Assembly: GCF_029892685.1 (NCBI RefSeq)
Contig: NZ_JARXVD010000013.1
Location: 62,001 to 126,000 of the forward strand
Source of the DNA: Mycobacterium sp. OTB74
GTDB lineage: Bacteria > Actinomycetota > Actinomycetes > Mycobacteriales > Mycobacteriaceae
Direction of reading: 5' to 3'
DNA length: 64,000 nucleotides
In this document: positions 26,558 through 36,083 of the stretch, piece after piece
Layout of the letters: the number at the start of each line of letters is the position of its first letter
Position numbering within the stretch: the stretch's first letter is position 1
Program-made: the position numbers and the translations under genes
The notes under the pieces: generated by a model
Databases searched by the model: none
Told to the model about the DNA's origin: nothing
Seen by the model: the letters and a program-made list of their open reading frames with translations, nothing else

Positions 26558-28066
26558 GTGAGCAGCACACCTGGTTACCTGTCCCCTGCCGTCACCGTCG
26601 CAGTCGACCTGCCCGAGGACTTGACGTCCGCGGTGCTGATCGTGCCCGTCGTCACCGGTGAGAACGACGAAGCGAACATGCTGGACAGCGGGTTCCTCAA
26701 CGCGCAGGCCGTCGGCGAGATCAAAGCCGCGCTGCGGGTGCTGGGTGCCAAGGGCTCCGCTGAGCAGCTGACCAGGGTGGTGGTCCCCAGCCTGCACAAC
26801 GCCAGCGTGTTGACCGTCGGCCTCGGTAAGGCCGTCGACGAGTGGCCAGCCGAGTTGATCCGTAAGGCCGCCGGCGTTGCGGCACGCTCGTTGAACGGCA
26901 CCGAAACCGCCGTGACGACGCTGTCGGCGCTGGACGTCGAGGCGACCGTCGAAGGCCTGATCCTCGGCTCGTACCGGTTCACCGAGTTCCGCAGCGCCAA
27001 GACCGCGCCCAAGGAGCCTGGCCTCAGCAAGGTCATCGCGCTGTCCACCGCATCCGACGCCGCCGCCAAGGCGGCTCGCGGCGCCGATATCGCCACTGCC
27101 GTGGCCACCGCGCGCGACCTGGTGAACACCCCGCCCAGCCACCTCTACCCAGCCGAATTCGCCAAGCGGGCAAAGGCTTTGGGTAAGTCGGCCGGCATCG
27201 AGGTCGAAGTACTGGACAAGAAGGAACTGGAAGAGGCCGGCTTCGGCGGCATCGTCGGGGTGGGCAAGGGCTCCTCGCGCGGACCCCGGCTGGTGCGCCT
27301 CAGCTACCTCGGCGGCAAAGGCAAAAAGCCCAAGAAGGTGGCGCTGGTCGGCAAGGGCATCACCTTCGACACCGGCGGCATCTCTATCAAGCCGGCCGCC
27401 AACATGCACCAGATGACCTCCGACATGGGCGGCGCGGCGGCGGTGATCGCGACTGTGGTGCTGGCCGCCCGCCAGAAACTGCCCATCGACGTCATTGCCA
27501 CGGTGCCCATGGCCGAGAACATGCCGTCGTCCACCGCGCAGCGGCCGGGTGACGTGCTGACCCAGTACGGCGGCATCACCGTCGAGGTGCTCAACACCGA
27601 CGCCGAGGGCCGGCTGATCCTGGCCGACGGCATCGTCCGGGCTTGCGAAGACAAGCCCGACTACCTGATCGAGACCTCCACATTGACCGGCGCGCAGACC
27701 GTCGCGCTGGGCGCCCGCACCCCCGGTGTGATGGGCAGTGAGGAGTTCCGCGACCGGGTGGCGACGCTGTCCCAGCAGGTCGGCGAGAACGCCTGGCCCA
27801 TGCCGCTGCCCGACGAATTGAAGGACGACCTGAAGTCCACTGTCGCCGACCTGGCCAATGTCAGCGGCGCGCGGTATGCGGGCATGTTGGTGGCCGGGGT
27901 GTATCTGCGCGAGTTCGTCGCCGACGGCGTGCAGTGGGTGCACCTGGACATTGCCGGCCCGGCCTACAACACCGGCGGGCCGTGGGGCTACACCGGCAAG
28001 GGCGGCACCGGAGTGCCGACCCGGACGATGTTCGCCGTGCTGGAGGACATCGCAGAAAAGGGCTAG
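26558..28066 (+). CDS. pepB: Leucyl aminopeptidase (M17)
   Basis: 502 residues. The C-terminal catalytic domain has GKGITFDTGGISIKP and the family signature NTDAEGRLIL, with metal-binding Asp and Glu. The N-terminal domain is the typical macro-like hexamerisation region. GTG at 26558; TAGGGT (26545-26550) ends 7 nt upstream, indicating a leaderless start. Rv2213-like. A two-unit repeat follows the stop. Confidence 0.93.
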   Translation: MSSTPGYLSPAVTVAVDLPEDLTSAVLIVPVVTGENDEANMLDSGFLNAQAVGEIKAALRVLGAKGSAEQLTRVVVPSLHNASVLTVGLGKAVDEWPAELIRKAAGVAARSLNGTETAVTTLSALDVEATVEGLILGSYRFTEFRSAKTAPKEPGLSKVIALSTASDAAAKAARGADIATAVATARDLVNTPPSHLYPAEFAKRAKALGKSAGIEVEVLDKKELEEAGFGGIVGVGKGSSRGPRLVRLSYLGGKGKKPKKVALVGKGITFDTGGISIKPAANMHQMTSDMGGAAAVIATVVLAARQKLPIDVIATVPMAENMPSSTAQRPGDVLTQYGGITVEVLNTDAEGRLILADGIVRACEDKPDYLIETSTLTGAQTVALGARTPGVMGSEEFRDRVATLSQQVGENAWPMPLPDELKDDLKSTVADLANVSGARYAGMLVAGVYLREFVADGVQWVHLDIAGPAYNTGGPWGYTGKGGTGVPTRTMFAVLEDIAEKG

Positions 28067-28071
28067 CCGCC

Positions 28072-28125
28072 CAACGGCTGAATTGCCGGCACCGCCGGCA
28101 ACGGCTGAATTGCCGGCACCGCCGG
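28072..28125. repeat. 27-bp unit in perfect tandem duplicate between convergent genes
   Basis: 28072-28098 and 28099-28125 carry the same 27-bp unit, beginning CAACGGCTGAATTGCCGGC. Each contains two GCCGGC palindromes separated by ACC, so each can form a GC-rich hairpin. It fills nearly the whole 65-bp gap between the pepB and ephD stops and may act as a two-sided terminator. Confidence 0.85.
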
Positions 28126-28131
28126 CGTCGG

Positions 28132-29883
28132 CTAGAGCAGCTTGCCGCGCGCGGTACTGCGTAGCACCTGCGGCGCCAGCCGCGACGTGCCATACAGCAG
28201 ATATGCCTCGGGCGCGACCGGGCGCACCGCCTTGCCCGTCTTCACCGACGCCACAATGGCTTTGGCGACCTTCTCGGGCCCGTAATTGCGCCGGGCGAAC
28301 GCCTTGGTCAGCTGCACCCGAAGGCCGGCCACCTTGCCGGCCTTGTCACCCGACACGTCGAACGTCGTTGCGTTGATGATGTTGGTGTTGATCACGCCGG
28401 GGCAGATGGTGGTCAGGCTGATGCCCGCCTCATCGAGTTCGGCACGCAGACAGTCGGAGAACATGTACACCGCGGCCTTGGAGGTGCAGTAGGCGTTCAT
28501 GGCCTGGGACGGCGCATAGGCCGCCATTGACGACACGTTGACCACGTGCCCGCCGGTGCCGCGCTCCACCAATCGGCGCGCGAAAGCCCGGCAGCCGTTG
28601 ACCACGCCGCCGAGGTTGACGTCGAGCACCCGGTCCCACTGTTCGGCCGGGGTGTCCAGGAATGTCCCCGCGTGGCCGATGCCGGCGTTGTTGACCACCA
28701 CGTCGGGCACCCCGTGCACTTCACAGATCTGGTCGGCGAACCGCTCCACCTCATCGGCGTCGGCGACATCGACCACATAGGGATGGGCCGTGGCTCCGCG
28801 CGCGGTGAGCAGCGCGACGGTTTCCTTCAGCGCAACCTCGTTGATGTCGCTGACGATCAGCTCGGCGCCTTCGCGGGCGAACGCCAGCGCGGTTTCCCGG
28901 CCGATCCCGCTGCCCGCCCCGGTCACCGAAACCAGTGTGTCGCTGAAGTATTCACGCGAGCCGCCAACCTTGGCGCGGCGCAACGCCCGGGTCGGTTCGC
29001 CACCGGCCAGGTGGTCGGCCAGTTCGCGCACTGCGGTGGCCAGCACCTGTGGATGCGACATCGGCGACCAGTGCCCCGACTTGATGTCGCGGCGCCACAG
29101 TTGCGGTGCCCACTGGGCGGTCTCGTCATATAGGTGCGGCCGGACAAACTGGTCGTTCGTGTTGACGATCACCTGCACCGGCACGTTGACGTAGTGGTCG
29201 CGGCGTCCGGTGACCAGGGTGCGCCAGTAATTGGCCGGGTACACCTTGAGGCTGTTGGCCGCGTCGGAAGCGAAGCTGTCCGAATGCCGAATCTGGTTGT
29301 CCGACAACCCGTCATGAAGCTTGAGCATCTGCGGTATGACGGTCGGCACGGTGGCCCGCACAGCCACGGGTGCCACGCCGGGAACCGAGAAAGCGGCCTG
29401 GTAGGTCAGCCGCAGGAACTGCGACACGCTCTGGGCGAAGCGGCGCGGCCGGTAGGGACGCTTGAGGCCGTCCATGATGAACCGGCGGGTGTGGTCGGCG
29501 CTGGGGCCCGAGGTGGAAGTGAACGACGCGATCCGGTCGACGGCTTCCGGACGAGACAGGTACTCCCAGATGCCCACCGAACCCCAGTCGTGGGCCAGCA
29601 CGTGCACCTTCTCGCCGGGCGCCAGTTCATTGATGACGGCCGCGAAATCGTCGGCGTAGTGCGCCATGGTGTACGACGAAACCCGCTTGGGCACATCGGA
29701 ATTGCGAGACCCTCGGTTGTCGTAGCGGATGACCCTGAAGCGGTCGGACAGGTGCGCGATGGTGGCGTCCCACATGTCGTGGGAGTCGGGCCAGCCGTGC
29801 ACCAGGACCAGTACCGGAGCATCCGGATTGCCCTCTTCGTACGCGGCGATCCGCGTCCCGTCGGCACTGTCGACCAACCGCAT
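28132..29883 (-). CDS. ephD: EphD: alpha/beta hydrolase fused to short-chain dehydrogenase
   Basis: 583 residues. Residues 1 to about 285 are an epoxide-hydrolase-type alpha/beta hydrolase (HGWPDSHDMWD oxyanion loop, nucleophilic Asp in AHDWGS, His in KSGHWSP). Residues about 310-583 are a classical SDR with TGAGSGIGRETA cofactor loop, NNAGIG, and catalytic YCTSK. EphD of M. tuberculosis (Rv2214c) acts on oxygenated mycolic acids, so a role in mycolate modification is likely. ATG at 29883, alone on the minus strand. Confidence 0.92.
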   Translation of the reverse strand: MRLVDSADGTRIAAYEEGNPDAPVLVLVHGWPDSHDMWDATIAHLSDRFRVIRYDNRGSRNSDVPKRVSSYTMAHYADDFAAVINELAPGEKVHVLAHDWGSVGIWEYLSRPEAVDRIASFTSTSGPSADHTRRFIMDGLKRPYRPRRFAQSVSQFLRLTYQAAFSVPGVAPVAVRATVPTVIPQMLKLHDGLSDNQIRHSDSFASDAANSLKVYPANYWRTLVTGRRDHYVNVPVQVIVNTNDQFVRPHLYDETAQWAPQLWRRDIKSGHWSPMSHPQVLATAVRELADHLAGGEPTRALRRAKVGGSREYFSDTLVSVTGAGSGIGRETALAFAREGAELIVSDINEVALKETVALLTARGATAHPYVVDVADADEVERFADQICEVHGVPDVVVNNAGIGHAGTFLDTPAEQWDRVLDVNLGGVVNGCRAFARRLVERGTGGHVVNVSSMAAYAPSQAMNAYCTSKAAVYMFSDCLRAELDEAGISLTTICPGVINTNIINATTFDVSGDKAGKVAGLRVQLTKAFARRNYGPEKVAKAIVASVKTGKAVRPVAPEAYLLYGTSRLAPQVLRSTARGKLL

Positions 29884-29981
29884 CTTCTACCCCTTGTCCG
29901 CGACCGCAAATACCTAATACCCGCGGTACCGATATTGCAGGACACTATCTGACCAGGGCGCACAGTCAAGACACTGGCCGC

Positions 29982-30323
29982 TCAGCCTTCAGCGAGTTCG
30001 CGCCGCAGCGCCCGTTGCCGCTTGATCCGTCGACGCGAATCGTAGTCACGCATGCGCTGCGGATAGCCGACCTTCAGCACGTCGTACACCGGAATTTGCA
30101 GTTGGTCGCTGAGTTTTCGAGCTCCGGCGATACCGCCGGTTCGGCGCCTGGTCCACTCGCCGTCGGCAGCAACTAGCACCACAGTGACTTCGGTGACGGC
30201 CGTCTTGGGTTCGACGAAAGCCTCGACCCCGTAGTGGTCCGCAACCCAGGCACGCAGATAGTTCAGATCACCGGCACTATCGGCGCCGGTGATCTGATTG
30301 CGGAACATGTCGAAGAGTCCCAA
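29982..30323 (-). CDS. Conserved hypothetical protein, basic C-terminus
   Basis: 113 residues from a TTG with AGGAG upstream. MGLFDMFRNQITGADS at the start, an alpha-beta core with TEVTVVLVAADGEWTRR, and a very basic tail (RDYDSRRRIKRQRALRREL). The pattern resembles small actinobacterial proteins of unknown function, perhaps nucleic-acid-binding by charge. Divergent from dlaT and read towards ephD. I cannot assign a role. Confidence 0.72.
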   Translation of the reverse strand: MGLFDMFRNQITGADSAGDLNYLRAWVADHYGVEAFVEPKTAVTEVTVVLVAADGEWTRRRTGGIAGARKLSDQLQIPVYDVLKVGYPQRMRDYDSRRRIKRQRALRRELAEG

Positions 30324-30494
30324 CTGTGAACCGCTCCTTCCAGTGCTGTCACCTGCGAATTCAACGTACAGGCGGCGCAGATGGTTCCGGAGCCGACAAA
30401 GTCTCCCGGTCTACGACGACCGCGCGGCCCGGGCATGACAGGATGGGCTTCGGCAATCGCCTACGACGAGCGACCTTTTCGAGGAGTCAACGCA

Positions 30495-32255
30495 ATGGCC
30501 ATCTCTGTCCAGATGCCCGCACTCGGTGAGAGCGTGACCGAGGGAACCGTCACCCGGTGGCTCAAGCAGGAAGGCGACACGGTCGAACTGGACGAGCCAC
30601 TGCTCGAAGTTTCGACCGACAAGGTCGACACCGAAATTCCGTCCCCGGCCGCCGGTGTGCTGACCAAGATCGTCGCGCAGGAAGACGACGTCGTGGAGAT
30701 CGGCGGCGAGCTCGCCGTCATCGGTGAGGCCGGTGAGGCTTCCGCCCCCGCTGCGGCACCTGCCCCGGCTGCCGCTCCCCCGGCGCCTGAGCCCACGCCG
30801 GCCCCGGCCCCAGCCGCAGAGGCCCCAGCGGCTCCGGCACCCGCACCGGCCGCTCCCGCACCGGCCGCGCCGGCTCCGGCCGGCGATGGCACTCCGGTTC
30901 GGATGCCCGAGCTCGGCGAGTCCGTCACCGAAGGCACTGTGACCCGCTGGCTGAAGAAGATCGGCGAAACCGTCGCCGTCGACGAGCCGTTGGTCGAGGT
31001 CTCCACCGACAAGGTCGACACCGAGATCCCTTCCCCGGTGGCAGGCGTACTGCTGTCCATCACCGCTGAAGAGGACGACGTGGTCGCCGTCGGCGGCGAG
31101 TTGGCCAAGATCGGCGTCCCGGGAGCCGCCCCCGCCGCAGCCCCGGCTCCCGCTGCACCTGCCCCTGCTCCGGCACCGGCTGCTGCACCCACCCCGCCGC
31201 CGACACCCCCGGCCCCCGCGCCCGCTCCTACCCCGCCGCCTCCGGCTCCTGCCGCACCTGCACCTGCTGCGCCGGCACCCGCCGCGTCGGCACCCGCCGG
31301 GGACGGCAGCCCGTACGTCACCCCGCTGGTCCGGAAGTTGGCCGCCGAGAACAACATTGACCTGAACAACGTCAAGGGCACCGGCGTCGGTGGCCGAATC
31401 CGCAAGCAGGACGTGCTCGCCGCGGCTGAGGCCGCCAAGGCCCCCGCACCTGCCGCCCCGGCTCCGGCCGCCGCTGCCGTCGCCCCGGCTGCACCCAAGG
31501 CCTCGGCCGCTCCGGCACCGGCGTTGGCCCACTTGCGCGGAACCACCCAGAAGGCCAGCCGGATTCGGCAGATCACCGCCAAGAAGACCCGCGAGTCCCT
31601 GTTGGCCACCGCCCAGTTGACCCAGACTCACGAAGTCGACATGACTCGCATCGTGGCGCTGCGGGCCAAGGCCAAGAACTCGTTCGCCGAGCGCGAAGGG
31701 GTGAATCTGACCTACCTGCCGTTCATCGCTCGCGCAGTGATCGACGCGCTGAAGATTCACCCGAACGTGAACGCCAGCTACAACGAGGACACCAAGGAGA
31801 TCACCTACTACGACGCCGAGCACCTCGGCTTCGCGGTGGACACCGAGCAGGGCCTGCTCTCTCCGGTCGTCCACAACGCCGGTGACCTGTCCCTCGGCGG
31901 CCTGGCTCGCGCCATCGTCGACATCGCCGACCGGGCCCGCTCGGGCAACCTGCGGCCCGACGAGTTGGCCGGTGGCACCTTCACCATCACCAACATCGGC
32001 AGCCAGGGCGCCCTGTTCGACACCCCGATCCTGGTTCCGCCGCAGGCAGCCATGCTCGGCACCGGTGCCATCGTCAAGCGGCCTCGGGTCGTCGTGGACG
32101 AGGGCGGCAACGAGTCGGTCGGCGTGCGGTCCATCTGCTACCTGCCGCTGACCTACGACCACCGACTGATCGATGGCGCCGACGCCGGCCGGTTCGTGAC
32201 CACCATCAAACGTCGTCTCGAAGAGGGTGCGTTCGAGGCCGACCTGGGGTTGTAG
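30495..32255 (+). CDS. dlaT: Dihydrolipoamide acyltransferase DlaT (E2)
   Basis: 586 residues. Two lipoyl domains, with the lipoylated lysines in STDKVDTEIPSP at about K43 and K173, are joined by long Ala/Pro linkers (about 83-128 and 210-268). A peripheral subunit-binding domain (YVTPLVRKLAAENNIDL) follows at about 274-310, then the trimeric acyltransferase core with catalytic TYDHRLIDGADAGRF near 555. In mycobacteria DlaT serves pyruvate dehydrogenase and the peroxynitrite reductase/peroxidase with AhpC, AhpD and Lpd. ATG at 30495 with GAGGAG upstream. It sits beside lipB and lipA, which make its cofactor. Confidence 0.95.
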   Translation: MAISVQMPALGESVTEGTVTRWLKQEGDTVELDEPLLEVSTDKVDTEIPSPAAGVLTKIVAQEDDVVEIGGELAVIGEAGEASAPAAAPAPAAAPPAPEPTPAPAPAAEAPAAPAPAPAAPAPAAPAPAGDGTPVRMPELGESVTEGTVTRWLKKIGETVAVDEPLVEVSTDKVDTEIPSPVAGVLLSITAEEDDVVAVGGELAKIGVPGAAPAAAPAPAAPAPAPAPAAAPTPPPTPPAPAPAPTPPPPAPAAPAPAAPAPAASAPAGDGSPYVTPLVRKLAAENNIDLNNVKGTGVGGRIRKQDVLAAAEAAKAPAPAAPAPAAAAVAPAAPKASAAPAPALAHLRGTTQKASRIRQITAKKTRESLLATAQLTQTHEVDMTRIVALRAKAKNSFAEREGVNLTYLPFIARAVIDALKIHPNVNASYNEDTKEITYYDAEHLGFAVDTEQGLLSPVVHNAGDLSLGGLARAIVDIADRARSGNLRPDELAGGTFTITNIGSQGALFDTPILVPPQAAMLGTGAIVKRPRVVVDEGGNESVGVRSICYLPLTYDHRLIDGADAGRFVTTIKRRLEEGAFEADLGL

Positions 32256-32259
32256 TCCC

Positions 32260-33168
32260 ATGGGTCGGCCGGTCATAGCCATCTCAGGCTCGTCGGGGCT
32301 GATCGGTTCGGCACTCGTGTCGGCGCTGCGTGCCACCGATCATCGGGTGCTGCGTATTGTCCGCCGGGCCCCGGCGAACGCCGATGAAGTGTTCTGGAAC
32401 CCAGCGACCGGTGAATTCGATTGGCGCACAATGCAATCGGTCGACGCGGCGATCAACCTGTGCGGGGTGAGCATCGGTTCCCGACGTTGGTCCGGCGCGT
32501 TCAAGCAGAGCCTGCGGGACAGCCGGATCGGTCCCACCGAGGTGCTGGCCGGCGCCGTGGCGGACGCCGGGGTGCCCGTGCTGATCAACGCCAGCGCGGT
32601 CGGCTTCTACGGCGACACCCGCAACCAGGTGACCGACGAAACGACCAGTGCCGGAACAGGTTTCCTGGCCCGACTGTGCGTCGACTGGGAAGCTGCGACG
32701 CAGCCGGCCGCCGAGGCTGGAGCCCGGGTGGTGCTGGCTCGTACCGGGCTGGTGCTGGCGCCGTCGGGCGGCATGCTGGGCCGGCTGCGGCCGATCTTCG
32801 GCCTCGGGTTGGGCGCCCGGCTCGGTAGCGGCCGTCAGTACATGCCGTGGATCACCCTGGAAGACGAGGTGCGGGCGCTGCTGTTCGCGCTATCTCACGA
32901 AGAGCTGTTCGGCCCGATCAACCTGACCGGCCCGGCACCGGTGACCAACAGCGAGTTCACCGAGGCGCTCGGGCGGGTCCTGCACCGGCCCACCCCGCTG
33001 TCGGTCCCAGGGTTCGCTCTGCGCACAGCGTTCGGCGAGTTCGCCGACGAGGGGCTGCTGAGCGGGCAACGCGCCATCCCGGCCGCCCTGGAAGAGGCCG
33101 GCTTTGAGTTCCATCAGCGGACTATCGGCGAGGCGTTGTCGTACGTCACCGCCCCGAATGCGGCCTGA
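32260..33168 (+). CDS. TIGR01777-family NAD-dependent epimerase
   Basis: 302 residues, Rv2216-like. N-terminal Rossmann loop ISGSSGLIGSALVSAL and the typical INLCGVSIGSRRWS and INASAVGFYGDT blocks of the SulA/YfcH-type epimerase family; C-terminal DUF1731 region ends near TIGEALSYV. Substrate unknown. Starts 5 nt after dlaT, so co-transcribed. Confidence 0.88.
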   Translation: MGRPVIAISGSSGLIGSALVSALRATDHRVLRIVRRAPANADEVFWNPATGEFDWRTMQSVDAAINLCGVSIGSRRWSGAFKQSLRDSRIGPTEVLAGAVADAGVPVLINASAVGFYGDTRNQVTDETTSAGTGFLARLCVDWEAATQPAAEAGARVVLARTGLVLAPSGGMLGRLRPIFGLGLGARLGSGRQYMPWITLEDEVRALLFALSHEELFGPINLTGPAPVTNSEFTEALGRVLHRPTPLSVPGFALRTAFGEFADEGLLSGQRAIPAALEEAGFEFHQRTIGEALSYVTAPNAA

Positions 33169-33189
33169 TCGCAACCAAAGAGGACGCCA

Positions 33190-34389
33190 ATGAGCACCGC
33201 ACTGAATTCGGTCGGTCACGCATTGGCCCTGGCCGGTTCGATGACCTGGGAGATTCTCTGGGCGCTGATCCTCGGGTTCGCGCTGTCGGCAGTGGTGCAG
33301 GCCGTCGCCCGCAAGACCACGATCGTTCGACTGCTCGGGGATGACCGACCGGCCACCTTGGCGGTGGCCGCAGGGTTGGGCGCGGCGTCATCGTCGTGCT
33401 CGTACGCTGCGGTTGCCTTGGCCCGCTCGCTGTTTCGCAAAGGTGCCAACTTCACTGCGGCGATGGCCTTCGAGATCGGCTCCACCAACCTCGTCGTCGA
33501 GCTGGGCATCATCCTTGCCCTGCTGATGGGCTGGCAGTTCACCGTCGCCGAGTTCGTCGGCGGTCCCATCATGATCGTGCTGGTGGCTGCCTTGTTCCGG
33601 CTGTGCGTCCGCCCCGGTCTGATCCAGCAAGCCCGCGAACAGGCAGATCGTGGGCTCGCCGGGTCGATGGAGGGCCACGCCGCCATGGACATGTCGGTTC
33701 AGGGGCCCGGATCGTTTGGCCAGCGCCTGTTCTCACCGCGGGGGTTTACCGCGGTTTCGCATGTGTTCGTCATGGAGTGGGCCGCGATCATCCGCGATCT
33801 GATTCTCGGCCTGCTCATCGCCGGAGCCATCGCAGCCTGGGTCCCCGATTCGTTCTGGGGTCACTTCTTCTTCAGCGACGACGCCACCTGGTCGACGATT
33901 TGGGGGCCGATCATCGGTCCTGTCGTGGCGATCGTGTCGTTCGTCTGCTCCATCGGCAACGTGCCGCTGGCCGCGGTGCTGTGGAACGGAGGGATCAGCT
34001 TCGGCGGTGTGATCGCCTTCATCTTCGCCGACCTGCTGATCCTTCCCATCCTCAACATCTATCGCAAGTACTACGGCGTCCGGATGATGCTGGTGCTGCT
34101 CGCCACCTTCTACGCCGCCATGGTCGCCGCGGGCTACCTCGTCGAATTACTTTTCGGCACAACCGGTCTCACCCCCACCCATCGCGCCGCAATGGTGATG
34201 GAGAGCGGAATTTCGTGGAACTACACCACGTGGCTCAACATCGTCTTCCTGCTCTTGGCCGCGGTGCTGATATCCCGATTCGTCAGCACGGGCGGCATCC
34301 CGATGCTGCGCATGATGGGCGGCTCCCCCGACCCCGGCTCGGGCCCCGCCGATGCCGCCGGCGGACACCACCACCATCCCGCGCACTGA
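33190..34389 (+). CDS. UPF0718 (ArsP_1-like) permease
   Basis: 399 residues with about eight to nine transmembrane helices. Two family landmarks are visible: SSSCSYAAVALARSLFRKGA after the second helix and VSFVCSIGNVPLAAVLWNGG in the second half, both with a conserved cysteine. Residues about 135-180 form a cytoplasmic loop and the tail is histidine-rich (GGHHHHPAH). Members of this family include ArsP organoarsenical exporters and metal-related permeases; the substrate here is unknown. AAAGAGG precedes the ATG. Inserted between the epimerase and lipB, a position that is empty in M. tuberculosis. Confidence 0.82.
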   Translation: MSTALNSVGHALALAGSMTWEILWALILGFALSAVVQAVARKTTIVRLLGDDRPATLAVAAGLGAASSSCSYAAVALARSLFRKGANFTAAMAFEIGSTNLVVELGIILALLMGWQFTVAEFVGGPIMIVLVAALFRLCVRPGLIQQAREQADRGLAGSMEGHAAMDMSVQGPGSFGQRLFSPRGFTAVSHVFVMEWAAIIRDLILGLLIAGAIAAWVPDSFWGHFFFSDDATWSTIWGPIIGPVVAIVSFVCSIGNVPLAAVLWNGGISFGGVIAFIFADLLILPILNIYRKYYGVRMMLVLLATFYAAMVAAGYLVELLFGTTGLTPTHRAAMVMESGISWNYTTWLNIVFLLLAAVLISRFVSTGGIPMLRMMGGSPDPGSGPADAAGGHHHHPAH

Positions 34390-34434
34390 GCGCCCGTTCG
34401 CACCGGCGCCGTGGCGCGAGTACCGTCGATCAAC

Positions 34435-35139
34435 GTGCCGATCAGATCTTCCCGCGGCCCCATTGAGGTGCGCCGACTGGGCACTGTCGAGTATCACGAC
34501 GCCTGGCAGCTGCAGCGCGAACTCGCCGAAGCCCGCGCCGATGGCACCGGCCCCGACACCCTGCTCCTGCTGCAACACCCGCCGATTTACACCGCGGGCC
34601 GCCGTACCGAGCCGCACGAGCGCCCGACCGACGGCACCCCCGTTGTCGATACCGATCGTGGCGGCAAGATCACCTGGCACGGTCCCGGTCAGCTGGTCGG
34701 CTACCCGATCATCGGCTTGGCACAGCCCCTCGACGTGGTGAAGTTTGTTCGGCTGCTTGAAGATTCGCTGATGAGTGTGTGCGCCGAGCTGGAGCTGGAG
34801 ACCATCCGCGTCGACGGCCGTTCCGGGGTCTGGGTGCCTTCAGCGGCGAGCCGCGAATCCGGTACCGACCACGTGAGGCCCGAGCGCAAGATCGCCGCAA
34901 TCGGCATCCGGGTGGCGCGTGCCACCACGCTGCACGGGTTCGCCCTGAACTGCAACTGCGACCTGCGCGCCTTCGGTGGCATCGTCCCGTGCGGCATCGC
35001 CGACGCCGGGGTGACGAGTCTCACTCAGGAACTGGGCCGGGCGATCACCCCCGACGACGTCATGGACCAGGTCGCCGCGGCGGTCTGCTCTGCACTCGGG
35101 ACGACCTCCGGTGCCGCGGCACTAACATCGACACCATGA
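34435..35139 (+). CDS. lipB: Octanoyl-[acyl carrier protein] transferase
   Basis: 234 residues. Transfers octanoyl from ACP to lipoyl domains. Motifs: YTAGRRTEPHERP, DRGGKITWHGPGQLVGYPI, the acyl-accepting Cys in IVPCGIADAGVTSL and the catalytic Lys in ERKIAAIGIRV. GTG at 34435 is preferred because TACCGT (34421-34426) lies 8 nt upstream; GTG at 34411 adds eight residues. A short insertion (about residues 133-147) precedes the catalytic lysine compared with Rv2217. Overlaps lipA by ATGA. Confidence 0.92.
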   Translation: MPIRSSRGPIEVRRLGTVEYHDAWQLQRELAEARADGTGPDTLLLLQHPPIYTAGRRTEPHERPTDGTPVVDTDRGGKITWHGPGQLVGYPIIGLAQPLDVVKFVRLLEDSLMSVCAELELETIRVDGRSGVWVPSAASRESGTDHVRPERKIAAIGIRVARATTLHGFALNCNCDLRAFGGIVPCGIADAGVTSLTQELGRAITPDDVMDQVAAAVCSALGTTSGAAALTSTP

Positions 35140-36068
35140 GTGTGGATCCGGGTAATCGCAAGCTGCTGCGCCTGGAGGTCCGCAATGCCGAGACCCCGAT
35201 CGAGCGCAAGCCGCCGTGGATCAAGACCAAGCTGCGGATGGGTCCGGAGTACAAGGAGCTCAAGGGTCTGGTCCGGCGCGAGGGCCTGCACACCGTGTGC
35301 GAGGAGGCCGGCTGCCCCAACATCTACGAATGCTGGGAGGACCGCGAGGCCACCTTCCTGATCGGCGGCGAACAGTGCACCCGGCGCTGCGACTTCTGCC
35401 AGATCGACACCGGTAAGCCTGCTGACCTGGACCGAGACGAACCGCGCCGGGTCGCCGAGAGTGTCCAGACCATGGGCCTGCGGTATTCGACGGTTACCGG
35501 CGTGGCCCGCGACGACCTGCCCGACGGTGGCGCTTGGCTGTATGCCGAGACCGTCCGGCAGATCAAGGCGCTCAACCCGAACACCGGCGTCGAGCTGTTG
35601 ATCCCGGACTTCAACGGCATCGCAGAGCAACTGGAGACGGTGTTCGAAACCCGTCCAGAAGTATTGGCGCACAACGTGGAAACCGTGCCGCGCATCTTCA
35701 AGCGAATCCGTCCCGCGTTCCGATACCAGCGCAGCCTGGATGTGCTGACCGCGGCCCGGGACTACGGATTGGTCACCAAGAGCAACCTCATCCTCGGCAT
35801 GGGTGAGACTCCCGAAGAAGTGCAGGTTGCGCTGCGCGATCTGTACGACGCGGGCTGCGACATCGTCACCATCACCCAGTACCTGCGCCCGTCGCCGCGG
35901 CACCATCCGGTGCAGCGGTGGGTGCACCCCGAGGAATTCATCGAGCACCAGCAGTTCGCCGAGTCGCTCGGATTCGCCGGGGTGTTGGCCGGGCCGCTGG
36001 TGCGCTCGTCGTATCGGGCCGGCCGGCTGTACGCCCAGGCCGCCCGATTACGACCCCCGGTTCGGTGA
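35136..36068 (+). CDS. lipA: Lipoyl synthase (radical SAM)
   Basis: 310 residues. The auxiliary-cluster cysteines are in CEEAGCPNIYEC and the radical-SAM cluster in CTRRCDFC; the C-terminal RSSYRAG supplies the auxiliary-cluster serine. Inserts two sulfurs into octanoylated E2/H proteins. The ATG overlaps the lipB stop, so the two lipoylation enzymes are coupled. Substrates DlaT and the GcvT system are encoded nearby. Confidence 0.96.
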   Translation: MSVDPGNRKLLRLEVRNAETPIERKPPWIKTKLRMGPEYKELKGLVRREGLHTVCEEAGCPNIYECWEDREATFLIGGEQCTRRCDFCQIDTGKPADLDRDEPRRVAESVQTMGLRYSTVTGVARDDLPDGGAWLYAETVRQIKALNPNTGVELLIPDFNGIAEQLETVFETRPEVLAHNVETVPRIFKRIRPAFRYQRSLDVLTAARDYGLVTKSNLILGMGETPEEVQVALRDLYDAGCDIVTITQYLRPSPRHHPVQRWVHPEEFIEHQQFAESLGFAGVLAGPLVRSSYRAGRLYAQAARLRPPVR

Positions 36069-36083
36069 ACCTATCCTGGTGGC

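Noticed and set aside
26336..27943. 535-codon minus-strand frame opposite pepB
   Set aside because: Shadow of a strongly coding plus-strand gene with clear M17 motifs.
30411..32336. 641-codon minus-strand frame opposite dlaT
   Set aside because: Mirror of the Ala/Pro-rich, GC-biased dlaT codons; glycine/arginine-rich and without any domain.
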